Assembly: GCF_014649115.1 (NCBI RefSeq)
Contig: NZ_BMSK01000007.1
Location: 360,178 to 424,177 of the forward strand
DNA from: Streptomyces eurythermus
GTDB taxonomy: Bacteria > Actinomycetota > Actinomycetes > Streptomycetales > Streptomycetaceae
Direction: 5' to 3'
Length of the DNA: 64,000 nt
Part shown: in pieces, positions 19,098 through 27,353 of the stretch
Layout: each line of letters starts with the position of its first letter
How positions within the stretch are numbered: the stretch's first letter is position 1
Made by a program: the position numbers and the translations under genes
The notes under the pieces: model-generated
Told to the model about the DNA's origin: nothing
The model's database searches: none
Seen by the model: only the letters and a program-made list of their open reading frames with translations

Positions 19098-19900
19098 GCA
19101 ACGGAGCCGGTCAAGGCAACGATGGTTCTGGCCCCCGTGGCGACGTAAAGCAGCACCAGGAACGTGCATCGAGGGACGGGAGCGTACGCAGCCTCGGCGA
19201 GGCCAAGGCCGCGGAGACGAGACCCTGGAGGAACGCCGACAGCGGTGTCCCGGGGTTCGCTCCGGGAACCTTGGATGCGGCTGGGATCATGAAGACGGTC
19301 AACGAGACGCTCCTGCCTGTGGTGGAAAGAGAGCTGGAGACTGCGACAGGCAGGCTGGGCGCTGCGTTGGCCGGCAAGGAGACCGAAGCCGATCTGGTCG
19401 CTGCCTTCCGGGCCGAGCTGATGCGTCGGGTTCTTCCACAGTTCACCGAAGCGGTCCGCATGGGCGTGCTGGAAAGCATCCGGACGCGCCATATGCACTT
19501 GGCCCAACTGGCCGTCCTGCACCGGCACGCCCTGGAGGCGAAGAAGCTGACAGCAGTGTTCGCGCGTATCCACCATGAGGCGACAAGAGCCGGTTTGCAG
19601 ATCGTTGACGACGCAGGCGATCGCTCGCTGTTCAACGTGGTGGAGGAGCCTCCCGGTGTGATGCAGCGGGGCCCGTTCGACTTCGAGCTTGTCGCGCCGG
19701 CCTACGTCGACAAGGAGTCCGGGAAGCTCGTCGAACGCGGCTGGCTGCGGGCCGTTGCCGGGGAGGAAGCTCCTGCTGGGGAAACCGCCGGGCCGAGCGC
19801 TGCCGCCGCGGAGGACGCCGATGCAACGCCGACCTACCGGCAGGCGCTGCGTGCGGCTGCGCTCAAGCGACTTGGTGTGACGCAGAGGGGAACGCGATGA
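19094..19900 (+). CDS. GrpE-like nucleotide exchange factor
   Basis: A 268-residue protein. The first 55 residues are polar and probably disordered. Next come long helices (TLLPVVERELETATGRLGAA and a second near residue 110). From about residue 152 the pattern LTAVFARIHHEATRAGLQIV, then GDRSLFNVVEE and a basic strand VERGWLRAV, resembles the C-terminal part of GrpE, where a small beta domain contacts Hsp70. A tail rich in Ala and Glu follows. GrpE speeds ADP release from Hsp70. The gene lies directly before an Hsp70-like gene with an ATGA overlap, which supports the reading. It is longer than, and diverged from, housekeeping GrpE, so it is probably dedicated to this operon. Confidence 0.6.
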   Translation: MSNGAGQGNDGSGPRGDVKQHQERASRDGSVRSLGEAKAAETRPWRNADSGVPGFAPGTLDAAGIMKTVNETLLPVVERELETATGRLGAALAGKETEADLVAAFRAELMRRVLPQFTEAVRMGVLESIRTRHMHLAQLAVLHRHALEAKKLTAVFARIHHEATRAGLQIVDDAGDRSLFNVVEEPPGVMQRGPFDFELVAPAYVDKESGKLVERGWLRAVAGEEAPAGETAGPSAAAAEDADATPTYRQALRAAALKRLGVTQRGTR

Positions 19901-21657
19901 CCTTCGGTATCGACTTCGGCACCAGCAACTCCGTGGTGGCTCACTGGAACGGGCACACCACCGAAGTGTTGCCGGTCGACGGCGACAACGTACCCGCCCA
20001 GTGGCAGATGTCGGAGTTCGAGCAGCTCTTCCCCTCCGTGCTGTCCGTCCGTGACCTTCAGCGCACCCTGTGCTTCGGCTGGGAGGCGAAGACGGGTACC
20101 AGTGAGCCGCTCGACGCCGTGAAGCGCATGCTCGGCACCCGCTCCGGTGCCGAGAAGGACGGTGACGCCGACGGCCTCGAGGTCGCCGCCCAGCTCGAGG
20201 AACACCACGTCTGGGTGGGGTCGGAGAAGTTCCACAGCACGGTCGCGGCCGCCGCTCTCTTCAGCAGGATGAAGGAAGGCGTCTCGGCTCAGCTGCTGGA
20301 CCTCTCCGACGCGGTTGTCACCGTCCCCGCCAAAGCCACGGGCGGTGCCCGCTACCGTACCCGTGCCGCGGCGGCACTTGGCGGGGTGAGGGTCCGGGCC
20401 CTGCTCAACGAGCCCACCGCGGCCGCGATCTCGTACGTCCGGGATGTGCCGATCCCAGGTCGTTTCCTCGTCTTCGACTGGGGCGGGGGCACCATCGACG
20501 TCACGGTCCTCGAATACGACGACGGCCTCTTCGAGGAGCAGACCTCGCGCGGTATCACCGCTCTCGGGGGCCTGGAGTTCGACAACGCTCTGGCCCGGCT
20601 GATCCAGCAGAAGATCGGTCTGAGCGCAGAGCGGCTGACCAAGGCCGAACGACGTCGGTGGCGCCGGTCTGTCGAGCTGACGAAGATCGCCCTGTCGTCC
20701 GTGCCGATGGACGGAGCGCTCTTCTTCGACCTCCCGGTCGGCCTCGCCCCCTCGATCTCGAAGCGTGAGGTGAGGATCACCGCGGCCGAGTACACCGAGG
20801 TGATCACCCCGCTCATCACCCGCGCACTGGAGGCGGTACAGCAGGCCTTGGAGGACTTGGCCATTGCCCCGGACGACATCGACTCCGTCCTGATGATCGG
20901 GGGCACCTCGCAGATTCCCCAGGTGCGTCATGCCTTGGGCGAGCTCATCGGCCATGACCGCGTCGTCGACAGCGGCCTGTGCCGGCCCATGACCGCCGTC
21001 GCCCGCGGCGCAGCCATTTACGCGGCCTCCCTCGACGGCGAACTCGGCGACGACAGCGAATTCTCTCTGGTGACCAGCTACGACCTGGGCACGGCCGTGA
21101 GCGCGGGCGAACAGAAGGGCTTCCGCGCCATCATCCGGCGCAACGCCACCCTCCCGGCGGAGGGTTCGGCCAACTTCTACCCGGACACTCCGGGCGCTTC
21201 CTCCGTGCGTGTGCCGGTGATCGAGGGCGAGGTCGGCTACCCGGCCGACAGCGACCGTGCCTTCCCTCTGGCCAACATCGAGGTGGACCTCCCGAACCGC
21301 GAACAGGACATCCGCCGGAACAAGATCGAGATCAAGTTCCGCTACAACGAGAGCGGCATCCTGCGCTTCACCGCCACCCACGCGGCCACCGGCAAGCAGC
21401 TCGCCGAGCGCGAGATCGATTCCTTCGGTCCTGACGGCACCCCACTGCAGCACGGCCTCGACGATGAACTGACCCGCCTCTTGGCCCACACCGTTCGCCC
21501 GTTCGCCGACGGCTCCTCCAACGTCCGACACCTCTCGGCAGCCGAATCAGCCAACGCCCGGCCCGCACCGATCGACATGTCCCTGCGGACGGTGGAGGCT
21601 GATCCGGCCGTAACGGTCAACGGTGAGCCGCAGGGCGTGGTGACGGGGGGACTTTGA
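19897..21657 (+). CDS. Hsp70/DnaK-like ATPase
   Basis: A 586-residue member of the Hsp70/actin ATPase fold. The phosphate-1 loop is GIDFGTSNS (residues 4-12), the phosphate-2 loop is VFDWGGGTIDVTVLEYDDG near 190, and the adenosine motif is MIGGTSQIPQ near 332. The region from about 380 to 520 matches the beta substrate-binding domain. The long helical lid of DnaK is missing or very short, and the chain ends in a polar tail. Housekeeping DnaK is longer and sits with grpE, dnaJ and hspR, so this is a specialised copy. It is last in the six-gene operon and is followed by a terminator. It may drive assembly or disassembly of the helicase complex or of a target protein. Confidence 0.88.
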   Translation: MTFGIDFGTSNSVVAHWNGHTTEVLPVDGDNVPAQWQMSEFEQLFPSVLSVRDLQRTLCFGWEAKTGTSEPLDAVKRMLGTRSGAEKDGDADGLEVAAQLEEHHVWVGSEKFHSTVAAAALFSRMKEGVSAQLLDLSDAVVTVPAKATGGARYRTRAAAALGGVRVRALLNEPTAAAISYVRDVPIPGRFLVFDWGGGTIDVTVLEYDDGLFEEQTSRGITALGGLEFDNALARLIQQKIGLSAERLTKAERRRWRRSVELTKIALSSVPMDGALFFDLPVGLAPSISKREVRITAAEYTEVITPLITRALEAVQQALEDLAIAPDDIDSVLMIGGTSQIPQVRHALGELIGHDRVVDSGLCRPMTAVARGAAIYAASLDGELGDDSEFSLVTSYDLGTAVSAGEQKGFRAIIRRNATLPAEGSANFYPDTPGASSVRVPVIEGEVGYPADSDRAFPLANIEVDLPNREQDIRRNKIEIKFRYNESGILRFTATHAATGKQLAEREIDSFGPDGTPLQHGLDDELTRLLAHTVRPFADGSSNVRHLSAAESANARPAPIDMSLRTVEADPAVTVNGEPQGVVTGGL

Positions 21658-21672
21658 TCAGCCTCCAAGCAG

Positions 21673-21705
21673 AGACCCCAGTCGATCTGGGGTCTTTCTG
21701 TTTGT
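21673..21705 (+). terminator. Rho-independent terminator after the Hsp70 gene
   Basis: A perfect 9-base stem (AGACCCCAG at 21673-21681 with CTGGGGTCT at 21687-21695) and a 5-base loop are followed by a T-rich tract (TTCTGTTTGT). It lies 15 bases after the Hsp70 stop and marks the end of the helicase-chaperone operon. Confidence 0.85.
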
Positions 21706-21751
21706 CTGGGTGTGGGGTGACCCGCCGTGTGAGCAAGAGGCCGGGTCGGTA

Positions 21752-21786
21752 TTGCAATGGGTGGTCCAAAATCGTAGGCTCCGGGT
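21752..21786 (+). promoter_or_regulatory. tetR promoter with operator half-site in the spacer
   Basis: TTGCAA (21752-21757) and TAGGCT (21775-21780) are separated by 17 bases. The spacer holds GGTCCAAAAT. Its TCCAAAAT core recurs at 22474-22481 in front of the MFS gene. The ATG at 21787 lies 6 bases after the -10 and has no ribosome site, which suggests a leaderless mRNA and autorepression by the TetR product. Confidence 0.5.
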
Positions 21787-22383
21787 ATGGCCCGACCGAG
21801 GACGTTCGACGAAGAGCAGGCTCTGGACGCGGCGATGCGGACCTTCTGGCGGAAGGGGTATGAGGCCACCTCCACCGAGGATCTGTGTGCCGCCACCGGA
21901 CTGGGGCGCAGCAGTATCTACAACACCTTCAAGAGCAAGCGCGCCCTGTTCCAGCGCGTCCTGGACCGCTACATGACCACCATGAACGCGGGTCAGCTGG
22001 CCGTGCTGGAGGATCCGGGGCTCAGTGGTGCCGACCGGATCCGCGCCCTGTTCGCCCGGGTGCTCGACGGTGACGCCGAGAACCGGCCCACCGGTCGCAG
22101 TCTGGGCTGTCTCGGCGTGAACACCACCATCGAACTCGCCGGACGCGACGCCGTCGCGGCCGGGATGCTCGAGCGTGACACGGCCCATCGGCTGGACGCC
22201 CTGCGTGCCGTCGTCGAGGCCGGCCGGCGTGACGGCAGCATCACCTCCTCCCGGGACGCGGGCGACTTGGCCCGGTTCCTCAACGCCACCATCGCGGGCC
22301 TGCGTGTTTCCGCCCAGGGCGGCGCCGACCGCGCCACGCTGGACGCCATCGTCGCGATCGCCCTCGACGCGCTGACTGCCTGA
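21787..22383 (+). CDS. TetR/AcrR family transcriptional regulator
   Basis: A 198-residue one-component regulator. The N-terminal HTH is clear: FDEEQALDAAMRTFWRKGYE, then TSTEDLCAATGLGRSSIYNTF. The C-terminal two-thirds is the helical ligand-binding and dimer domain, with a cysteine in SLGCLGVNTT similar to the QGCLLVN-type segment of AcrR/YxaF-like relatives. It lies upstream of, and in line with, an MFS exporter. The two genes share operator-like sequence (TCCAAAAT), so it probably represses both and is released by an exported small molecule. The ATG is only 6 bases past a -10 box and has no ribosome site, so translation is probably leaderless. Confidence 0.9.
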   Translation: MARPRTFDEEQALDAAMRTFWRKGYEATSTEDLCAATGLGRSSIYNTFKSKRALFQRVLDRYMTTMNAGQLAVLEDPGLSGADRIRALFARVLDGDAENRPTGRSLGCLGVNTTIELAGRDAVAAGMLERDTAHRLDALRAVVEAGRRDGSITSSRDAGDLARFLNATIAGLRVSAQGGADRATLDAIVAIALDALTA

Positions 22384-22466
22384 CCCCGGCCGGCTGCCGG
22401 GCCCCGTCCGCTGGTTCGGTGGGGGCGTGGCGTGTCGTGGGTCTTGTTGCTGACCTATTTTTGAAC

Positions 22467-22523
22467 TGATCTATCCAAAATTCCCTGTCGTGACCCACGC
22501 ATGTCCTTGTTTTGGACAGATCA
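22467..22523. promoter_or_regulatory. Inverted operator pair upstream of the MFS exporter
   Basis: TGATCTATCCAAAA (22467-22480) and TTTTGGACAGATCA (22510-22523) form an inverted repeat matching at 13 of 14 positions, with a 29-base gap. The core TCCAAAA is also in the tetR promoter. The right arm overlaps a weak promoter (TTGTTT, 16 bases, TAACTG). This is the likely TetR control region for the exporter. Confidence 0.6.
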
Positions 22524-22581
22524 GTGCATAACTGAGCTGCCCGCCATCCAGCGCGGGTCCGTACCCGAAGGAGTAACCACC

Positions 22582-23811
22582 GTGCCCCGTGCCGTCTACG
22601 TCCTGGCGCTCGGCATCTTCGCCATGGTGACCAGTGAGTTCGCGGTCGCCGGCCTGATGCCGCAGATGGCCGCCGGCCTGCATGCCACCGTCCCGCAGAT
22701 CGGCTATCTCATCACCGCGTTCGCCGCCGCCATGGCCCTCGGCGGCCCGGTGCTCACCGTGGCGGTGATGAAACTCCCGCCCCGCACCGCCCTGCTGGTG
22801 CTGTTCGCCGTGTTCCTGGCCGGCAACGTACTCGCCGCCACCGCGACAGGCTACGGCACCATGCTCGTCGCCCGCATCGTGACCGGCGTCGCCTCCCAGG
22901 CCTTCTTCGGCGTCGCCATCTCGCTGTGCGCCCGGCTCACCCGGCCCGAGATCCGGGGACGGGCCATCGCCGTGGCCATGAACGGGCTGATGCTCGGCAC
23001 CCTGCTCGGGCTCCCGCTGTCCACCCTGATCGGCGAACGGTTCGGCTGGCGCGCCGCCTTCTGGGCCGTCTCGGCGCTCGCCCTGGCCGCCGCCGCGGCC
23101 ACCGCCGTCGGCGTACCGCGCCTCGCCGCCGCCCCGAGCGGGGGCCTGCGTGCCGAGGCCGGTGTCTTCGCCCGGCCCCGTCTGTGGCTGGCGCTGGCCA
23201 CCAGCACGCTGATCATCGGCGCCACCTTCTCCGCCTTCAGCTACTTCAACCCCATCCTCACCGGTCTCACCGGCTTCTCCGCGGGCACCGTCCCGCTGCT
23301 GCTGATCGCCTACGGTGCCGCCACCGTCGTCGGGAACACGGTCGTCGGGCGGTTCGCCGACCGGTACACCCTGCCGGTCCTCGCCATCGGCCTGGCGCTC
23401 AGCCTGCTCTTCCTGACCGGCTTCGCGGTCTTCGCCGGGGTGCCCGCCCCCGCCGTGATCTGCATGCTGGGCGTCGGTCTGGTGGGCGTCACCATGAACC
23501 CGGCGATGGTCACCCGGGTGCAGCGCGCGGGCAACGCCGGGCCGCTGGTCAACACCGTCCACTCCTCCTTCATCACGCTCGGCGTCATCCTCGGCTCGTC
23601 CCTCGGCGCCGTCGCCATCGACCTGTGGAGCCTGCGCGCCCCGCTCTGGCTCGGCGCCGCCCTCGCCGCCCTGGGACTGCTCACCGTCCTGCCCGAACTG
23701 GGCCGCACCGGCGGGACGTCGGCCGGCATGCGGGCCGGGGTTGCGGAGGGAGCGACGACAGGGGTCGGGGGAGAGCCGACCGGCCCGCGGGAAACAGCGC
23801 ACAAGAACTGA
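22582..23811 (+). CDS. MFS drug-type efflux transporter (DHA1)
   Basis: A 409-residue membrane protein with about 12 transmembrane segments. It opens with VYVLALGIFAMVTSEFAVAGLMP, the helix-1 pattern of DHA1 exporters related to chloramphenicol- and arabinose-efflux permeases. The helix 2-3 region and the motif-C-like glycine-rich segment (MNGLMLGTLLGLPLSTLIGE) fit drug:H+ antiport. GTG 22582 is chosen because it follows AAGGAG; an upstream ATG at 22501 would lie inside the operator. It is the likely target of the TetR regulator upstream. The substrate is unknown. Confidence 0.88.
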   Translation: MPRAVYVLALGIFAMVTSEFAVAGLMPQMAAGLHATVPQIGYLITAFAAAMALGGPVLTVAVMKLPPRTALLVLFAVFLAGNVLAATATGYGTMLVARIVTGVASQAFFGVAISLCARLTRPEIRGRAIAVAMNGLMLGTLLGLPLSTLIGERFGWRAAFWAVSALALAAAAATAVGVPRLAAAPSGGLRAEAGVFARPRLWLALATSTLIIGATFSAFSYFNPILTGLTGFSAGTVPLLLIAYGAATVVGNTVVGRFADRYTLPVLAIGLALSLLFLTGFAVFAGVPAPAVICMLGVGLVGVTMNPAMVTRVQRAGNAGPLVNTVHSSFITLGVILGSSLGAVAIDLWSLRAPLWLGAALAALGLLTVLPELGRTGGTSAGMRAGVAEGATTGVGGEPTGPRETAHKN

Positions 23812-24096
23812 CCGGCCGGCGGACGCCGGTCCGGCGGCGCCGACACCCTGCCGGGCCGGGTGCCGGCATTGCGTCCGGGACTGGATGCCCTGGTCGCGCG
23901 GGCTGGGTGTCGGCATAGCGCCGGGTGCCGATGCCTCACCCGGCCGGTAGGCCCGCCCGTCCGCCCCGGCCCGGGCCCCCGCGCCCGCGATCCCTGACGA
24001 TCACCTGTCGAATCCCTTGACGATCGCCCTCCCGGAGGATTAACTCACGTCCTAAATTAAGTCATGAGTGCAACCCCCGAAGGGACACCGGGACGC
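23812..24096 (+). promoter_or_regulatory. Promoter region of the sugar ABC operon
   Basis: TTGACG (24017-24022), a 17-base spacer and TTAACT (24040-24045) form a good promoter. An AT-rich block between 24040 and 24062 contains repeated TTAA and a short ACTCA...TGAGT inverted repeat, which could be a repressor site. Upstream of 24000 the gap is GC-rich and shows nothing convincing. Confidence 0.55.
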
Positions 24097-25413
24097 ATGC
24101 GCAGCATCCGAGCCGCGGCCGTAGGCGCCGTCACCCTGTCACTCGCCCTCGCGGCCACGGCCTGCGGAGGCGGATCGGCCACCGGGGGCGGGTCCAACGA
24201 CTCGCCGAAGACGCTGACGTACTGGGCGTCCAACCAGGGGGCCAGCATCGAGGCGGACAAGAAGGTACTCCGGCCCGAGCTGGACAAGTTCGAGCAGCGG
24301 ACCGGGATCAAGGTCGAGCTGGAGGTCGTGCCCTGGTCGGACCTGCTCAACCGGATCCTGACCGCCACCACGTCGGGCCAGGGCCCGGACGTGCTGAACA
24401 TCGGCAACACCTGGAGCGCCTCCCTCCAGGCGACCGGCGCCCTGCTGCCCTGGGACGAGAAGAACTTCGCCGCGATCGGCGGCCGCGACCGGTTCGCCGA
24501 GACCGCGCTCGGCTCGACCGGCGCCCAGGGCAAGGACCCGGCCGCGGTCCCGCTGTACTCGATGGCGTACGCCCTCTACTACAACAAGAAGATCTTCGCC
24601 GAGGCCGGTGTCTCCAAGCCCCCGGCCACCTGGGCCGAACTGGTCGAGGCCGGCAAGAAGATCAAGGCCAAGGGCAAGTCCCCGCTGGGCGCCGAGGGTT
24701 CGAACCTGTCGGAGAACATCCACCACGTCTTCGTCTTCGCCAAGCAGCACGGCGCCGACTTCTTCACCGCCGACGGCAAGCCCGACTTCACCAACCCCAA
24801 GGTGGTCGACGCGGTCAAGAGCTACGTCGGTCTGATGGCCGAGGACAAGGTCATCCCGGCCGGTGACGCCGAGTACGCGCAGAACCAGTCCGTCAGCGAC
24901 TTCGCCAAGGGCAAGCAGGCCATGCTGCTGTGGCAGACCGCCTCCGCCAACCTCAAGTCCCAGGGGATGAGCCAGGACGCCTACGGCATCGCGCCCGTGC
25001 CGGTGATCTCCGGTGCGCCCGGCGCCGGCACCCAGGTCAACTCGCCGGTCATGGGCATCAACATGGCCGTCTTCAAGAACACCGACAACCTCGACGGCGC
25101 CAAGGAGTTCGTGAAGTTCATGACGTCCGACGAGGAGCAGAAGATCCTCAACAAGGCCTACAGCGCCATCCCGCCGGTCAAGTCCGCGCAAGCGGACCCC
25201 GCGTTCGCCGCCCCGGACACCGCCGTGCTGAAGAACACCCTGGCCACCAGCGCCGCCGCGCTGCCGCAGGTCCCGTCCGAGTCGCAGTTCGAGACGACGG
25301 TCGGTACGGCCGTCAAGGAACTGTTCGCCGATGCCGCCGCCGGGCGGCCGGTGACCGCCGGTTCGGTCGAGGCCAAGCTGCGCAAGGCCCAGCAGCAGAT
25401 GCCGGCGGCGTGA
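24097..25413 (+). CDS. Sugar ABC transporter substrate-binding lipoprotein
   Basis: The extracellular receptor of a family 1 (oligosaccharide-type) ABC importer, 438 residues. The N-terminus is a lipoprotein signal: MRSIR, a hydrophobic stretch and a TAC lipobox with Cys23, then a Gly/Ser linker. The mature part has the usual family features (LTYWASN, LEVVPWSDLLNRIL, ALYYNKKIF, then PPATWAELVEAGKK). The ATG at 24097 has a GAAGGGAC site about 10 bases upstream; the in-frame ATG at 24064 lacks one and would lengthen the signal by 11 residues. Two permease genes and two beta-glucan hydrolases follow, so the ligand is probably a beta-gluco-oligosaccharide. Confidence 0.88.
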   Translation: MRSIRAAAVGAVTLSLALAATACGGGSATGGGSNDSPKTLTYWASNQGASIEADKKVLRPELDKFEQRTGIKVELEVVPWSDLLNRILTATTSGQGPDVLNIGNTWSASLQATGALLPWDEKNFAAIGGRDRFAETALGSTGAQGKDPAAVPLYSMAYALYYNKKIFAEAGVSKPPATWAELVEAGKKIKAKGKSPLGAEGSNLSENIHHVFVFAKQHGADFFTADGKPDFTNPKVVDAVKSYVGLMAEDKVIPAGDAEYAQNQSVSDFAKGKQAMLLWQTASANLKSQGMSQDAYGIAPVPVISGAPGAGTQVNSPVMGINMAVFKNTDNLDGAKEFVKFMTSDEEQKILNKAYSAIPPVKSAQADPAFAAPDTAVLKNTLATSAAALPQVPSESQFETTVGTAVKELFADAAAGRPVTAGSVEAKLRKAQQQMPAA

Positions 25414-25421
25414 GCCCGACG

Positions 25422-26408
25422 ATGACGACCACCGCCTTCAAGGAGCCGGTGCGCCAGGCCCCGTCCGGGGTGGCGGCGCGCGCACCCCGCCGTCCCGGAC
25501 GGCTGCGCCGCCTCTCGCTGCCGTATCTGCTGCTCCTGCCCGCCCTGCTGCTCGAACTCCTCGTCCACCTGGTGCCGATGGTCATCGGCGTCGTGATGAG
25601 CTTCAAGGAGCTGACCCAGTTCTACATCCGCGACTGGGGCACCGCCCCCTGGTCCGGCCTCGGCAACTACCAGGTGTCGGTGGACTTCGACGCCCCCGTG
25701 GGCGAGGCCCTGCTGCACTCCTTCCTCGTCACCGTCGGCTTCACCCTGCTGTCGGTCGGCCTGTGCTGGCTGATCGGCACCGCCGCCGCGGTCTTCATGC
25801 AGGACACCTTCCGCGGGCGCGGGCTGCTGCGCGCCCTGTTCCTGGTGCCGTACGCGCTGCCCGTCTACACCGCGGTCATCACCTGGGTGTTCATGTTCCA
25901 GCACGACAACGGCCTGGTGAACCACGTCCTGCACGACCAGCTGCACCTCACCGACAAGCCCTCCTTCTGGCTCATCGGCGACAACAGCTTCTACGCCCTG
26001 CTGACCGTCTCGGTGTGGAAGGGCTGGCCGTTCGCCTTCCTCATCGTGACCGCCGGGCTGCAGAACATCCCCAAGGAGCTGTACGAGGCCGCCGCGCTGG
26101 ACGGCGCCGGGACGTGGCAGCGGATCCGCCGCATCACCCTGCCCTCGCTGCGCCCCGTCAACCAGGTCCTCGTCCTGGTGCTGTTCCTGTGGACGTTCAA
26201 CGACTTCAACACGCCGTACGTGCTGTTCGGCAAGTCCGCGCCCGAGGCCGCCGACCTCGTCTCCGTCCACATCTACCAGTCGTCCTTCGTCACCTGGAAC
26301 TTCGGCACCGGATCCGCCATGTCCGTCCTGCTGCTGCTCTTCCTGCTCGTCGTCACGGGCGGCTACCTGCTGCTCACCTCGCGCGGACGGAGGGCCGCCG
26401 ATGTCTAG
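25422..26408 (+). CDS. Sugar ABC transporter permease 1 (MalF-like)
   Basis: An integral membrane subunit, 328 residues, with six predicted transmembrane helices after a basic N-terminal tail. The EAA loop that docks the ATPase is visible (KELYEAAALDGAGTWQRIRR). It follows the binding-protein gene by a few bases, and a GTG at 25410 overlapping that gene's stop is an alternative start. The stop overlaps the start of the second permease by 8 bases. No ATPase is encoded nearby. In Streptomyces such importers usually share the multi-purpose MsiK ATPase encoded elsewhere, which probably applies here. Confidence 0.9.
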   Translation: MTTTAFKEPVRQAPSGVAARAPRRPGRLRRLSLPYLLLLPALLLELLVHLVPMVIGVVMSFKELTQFYIRDWGTAPWSGLGNYQVSVDFDAPVGEALLHSFLVTVGFTLLSVGLCWLIGTAAAVFMQDTFRGRGLLRALFLVPYALPVYTAVITWVFMFQHDNGLVNHVLHDQLHLTDKPSFWLIGDNSFYALLTVSVWKGWPFAFLIVTAGLQNIPKELYEAAALDGAGTWQRIRRITLPSLRPVNQVLVLVLFLWTFNDFNTPYVLFGKSAPEAADLVSVHIYQSSFVTWNFGTGSAMSVLLLLFLLVVTGGYLLLTSRGRRAADV

Positions 26409-27324
26409 CACCCGCACGCCGGCGACCCCCGCCGGCCGGCCGGCCGCACCCGCCCGCGTCCCGGTGACATCCACCCGCTCGCCCATGGCGCCGGCGCGCT
26501 CCTTCCTGTGGTTCCGGCGGATCTTCCTCACCCTGCTCGCCGGGTTCGTGCTGGTCCCGGTGTACGTGATGGTCTCCAGTTCGCTGAAGCCGCTCGCGGA
26601 CGTCACCGGCGAGTTCCGCTGGCTGCCCAGCGGGCTGACCGTCCGTCCGTACATCGACATCTGGTCGACGGTCCCGCTGGCGCGGTACTTCGTGAACTCG
26701 CTGATCGTGGCGGGCGCGGCGACCGTCTGCTCGGTCGTCATCGCCGTGTTCGCGGCCTACGCCGTCAGCCGTTACGACTTCCGCGGCAAACGCGTCTTCA
26801 CGGTGACCGTGCTGTCGACGCAGATGTTCCCCGGCATCCTCTTCCTGCTCCCGCTGTTCCTGCTCTACGTCAACATCGGCAACGCCACCGGTATCGCCCT
26901 GTTCGGCTCGCGCGGCGGGCTGATCCTGACCTATCTCACCTTCTCGCTGCCGTTCTCCATCTGGATGCTGATCGGCTACTTCGACTCGGTGCCGCGCGAC
27001 CTGGACGAGGCGGCCCTGGTGGACGGCTGCGGCCCGCTGAAGGCGCTGCTGCGGATCGTGGTGCCGGCCGCGAGCCCCGGCATCGTCGCGGTCGCCGTCT
27101 ACGCCTTCATGACCGCGTGGGGCGAGGTGCTCTTCGCGTCGGTCATGACCAACGACACCACCCGCACCCTCGCCGTCGGCCTCCAGGCCTACTCCACCCT
27201 CAACGACGTCTACTGGAACCAGATCATGGCCGCCTCGCTGGTCGTCAGCGTGCCCGTGGTGGCCGGGTTCCTGCTGCTCCAGCGCTATCTCGTCGCGGGC
27301 CTGACGGCGGGCGCCGTCAAGTGA
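26401..27324 (+). CDS. Sugar ABC transporter permease 2 (MalG-like)
   Basis: The second membrane subunit, 307 residues, with six transmembrane helices after a proline- and alanine-rich tail of about 35 residues. Its EAA loop reads RDLDEAALVDGCGPLKALLR. FFISR-like start signals are absent, but FVLVPVYVMVSSSLKPLADV is typical of the MalG class. The ATG at 26401 lies inside the end of the first permease gene (8-base overlap). Its stop overlaps a possible GTG of the beta-glucosidase gene, so the four genes form one unit for oligosaccharide uptake and intracellular hydrolysis. Confidence 0.9.
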   Translation: MSSTRTPATPAGRPAAPARVPVTSTRSPMAPARSFLWFRRIFLTLLAGFVLVPVYVMVSSSLKPLADVTGEFRWLPSGLTVRPYIDIWSTVPLARYFVNSLIVAGAATVCSVVIAVFAAYAVSRYDFRGKRVFTVTVLSTQMFPGILFLLPLFLLYVNIGNATGIALFGSRGGLILTYLTFSLPFSIWMLIGYFDSVPRDLDEAALVDGCGPLKALLRIVVPAASPGIVAVAVYAFMTAWGEVLFASVMTNDTTRTLAVGLQAYSTLNDVYWNQIMAASLVVSVPVVAGFLLLQRYLVAGLTAGAVK

Positions 27325-27353
27325 CCGCCACCCCTGATCCCGAAGGGACTTCC

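Noticed and set aside
8844..21657. Reading the helicase operon as DISARM or Druantia
   Set aside because: No DISARM methylase, PLD or SNF2 genes and no Druantia-type partner genes are adjacent, whereas Hsp70 and GrpE-like genes are not part of those systems as I know them.
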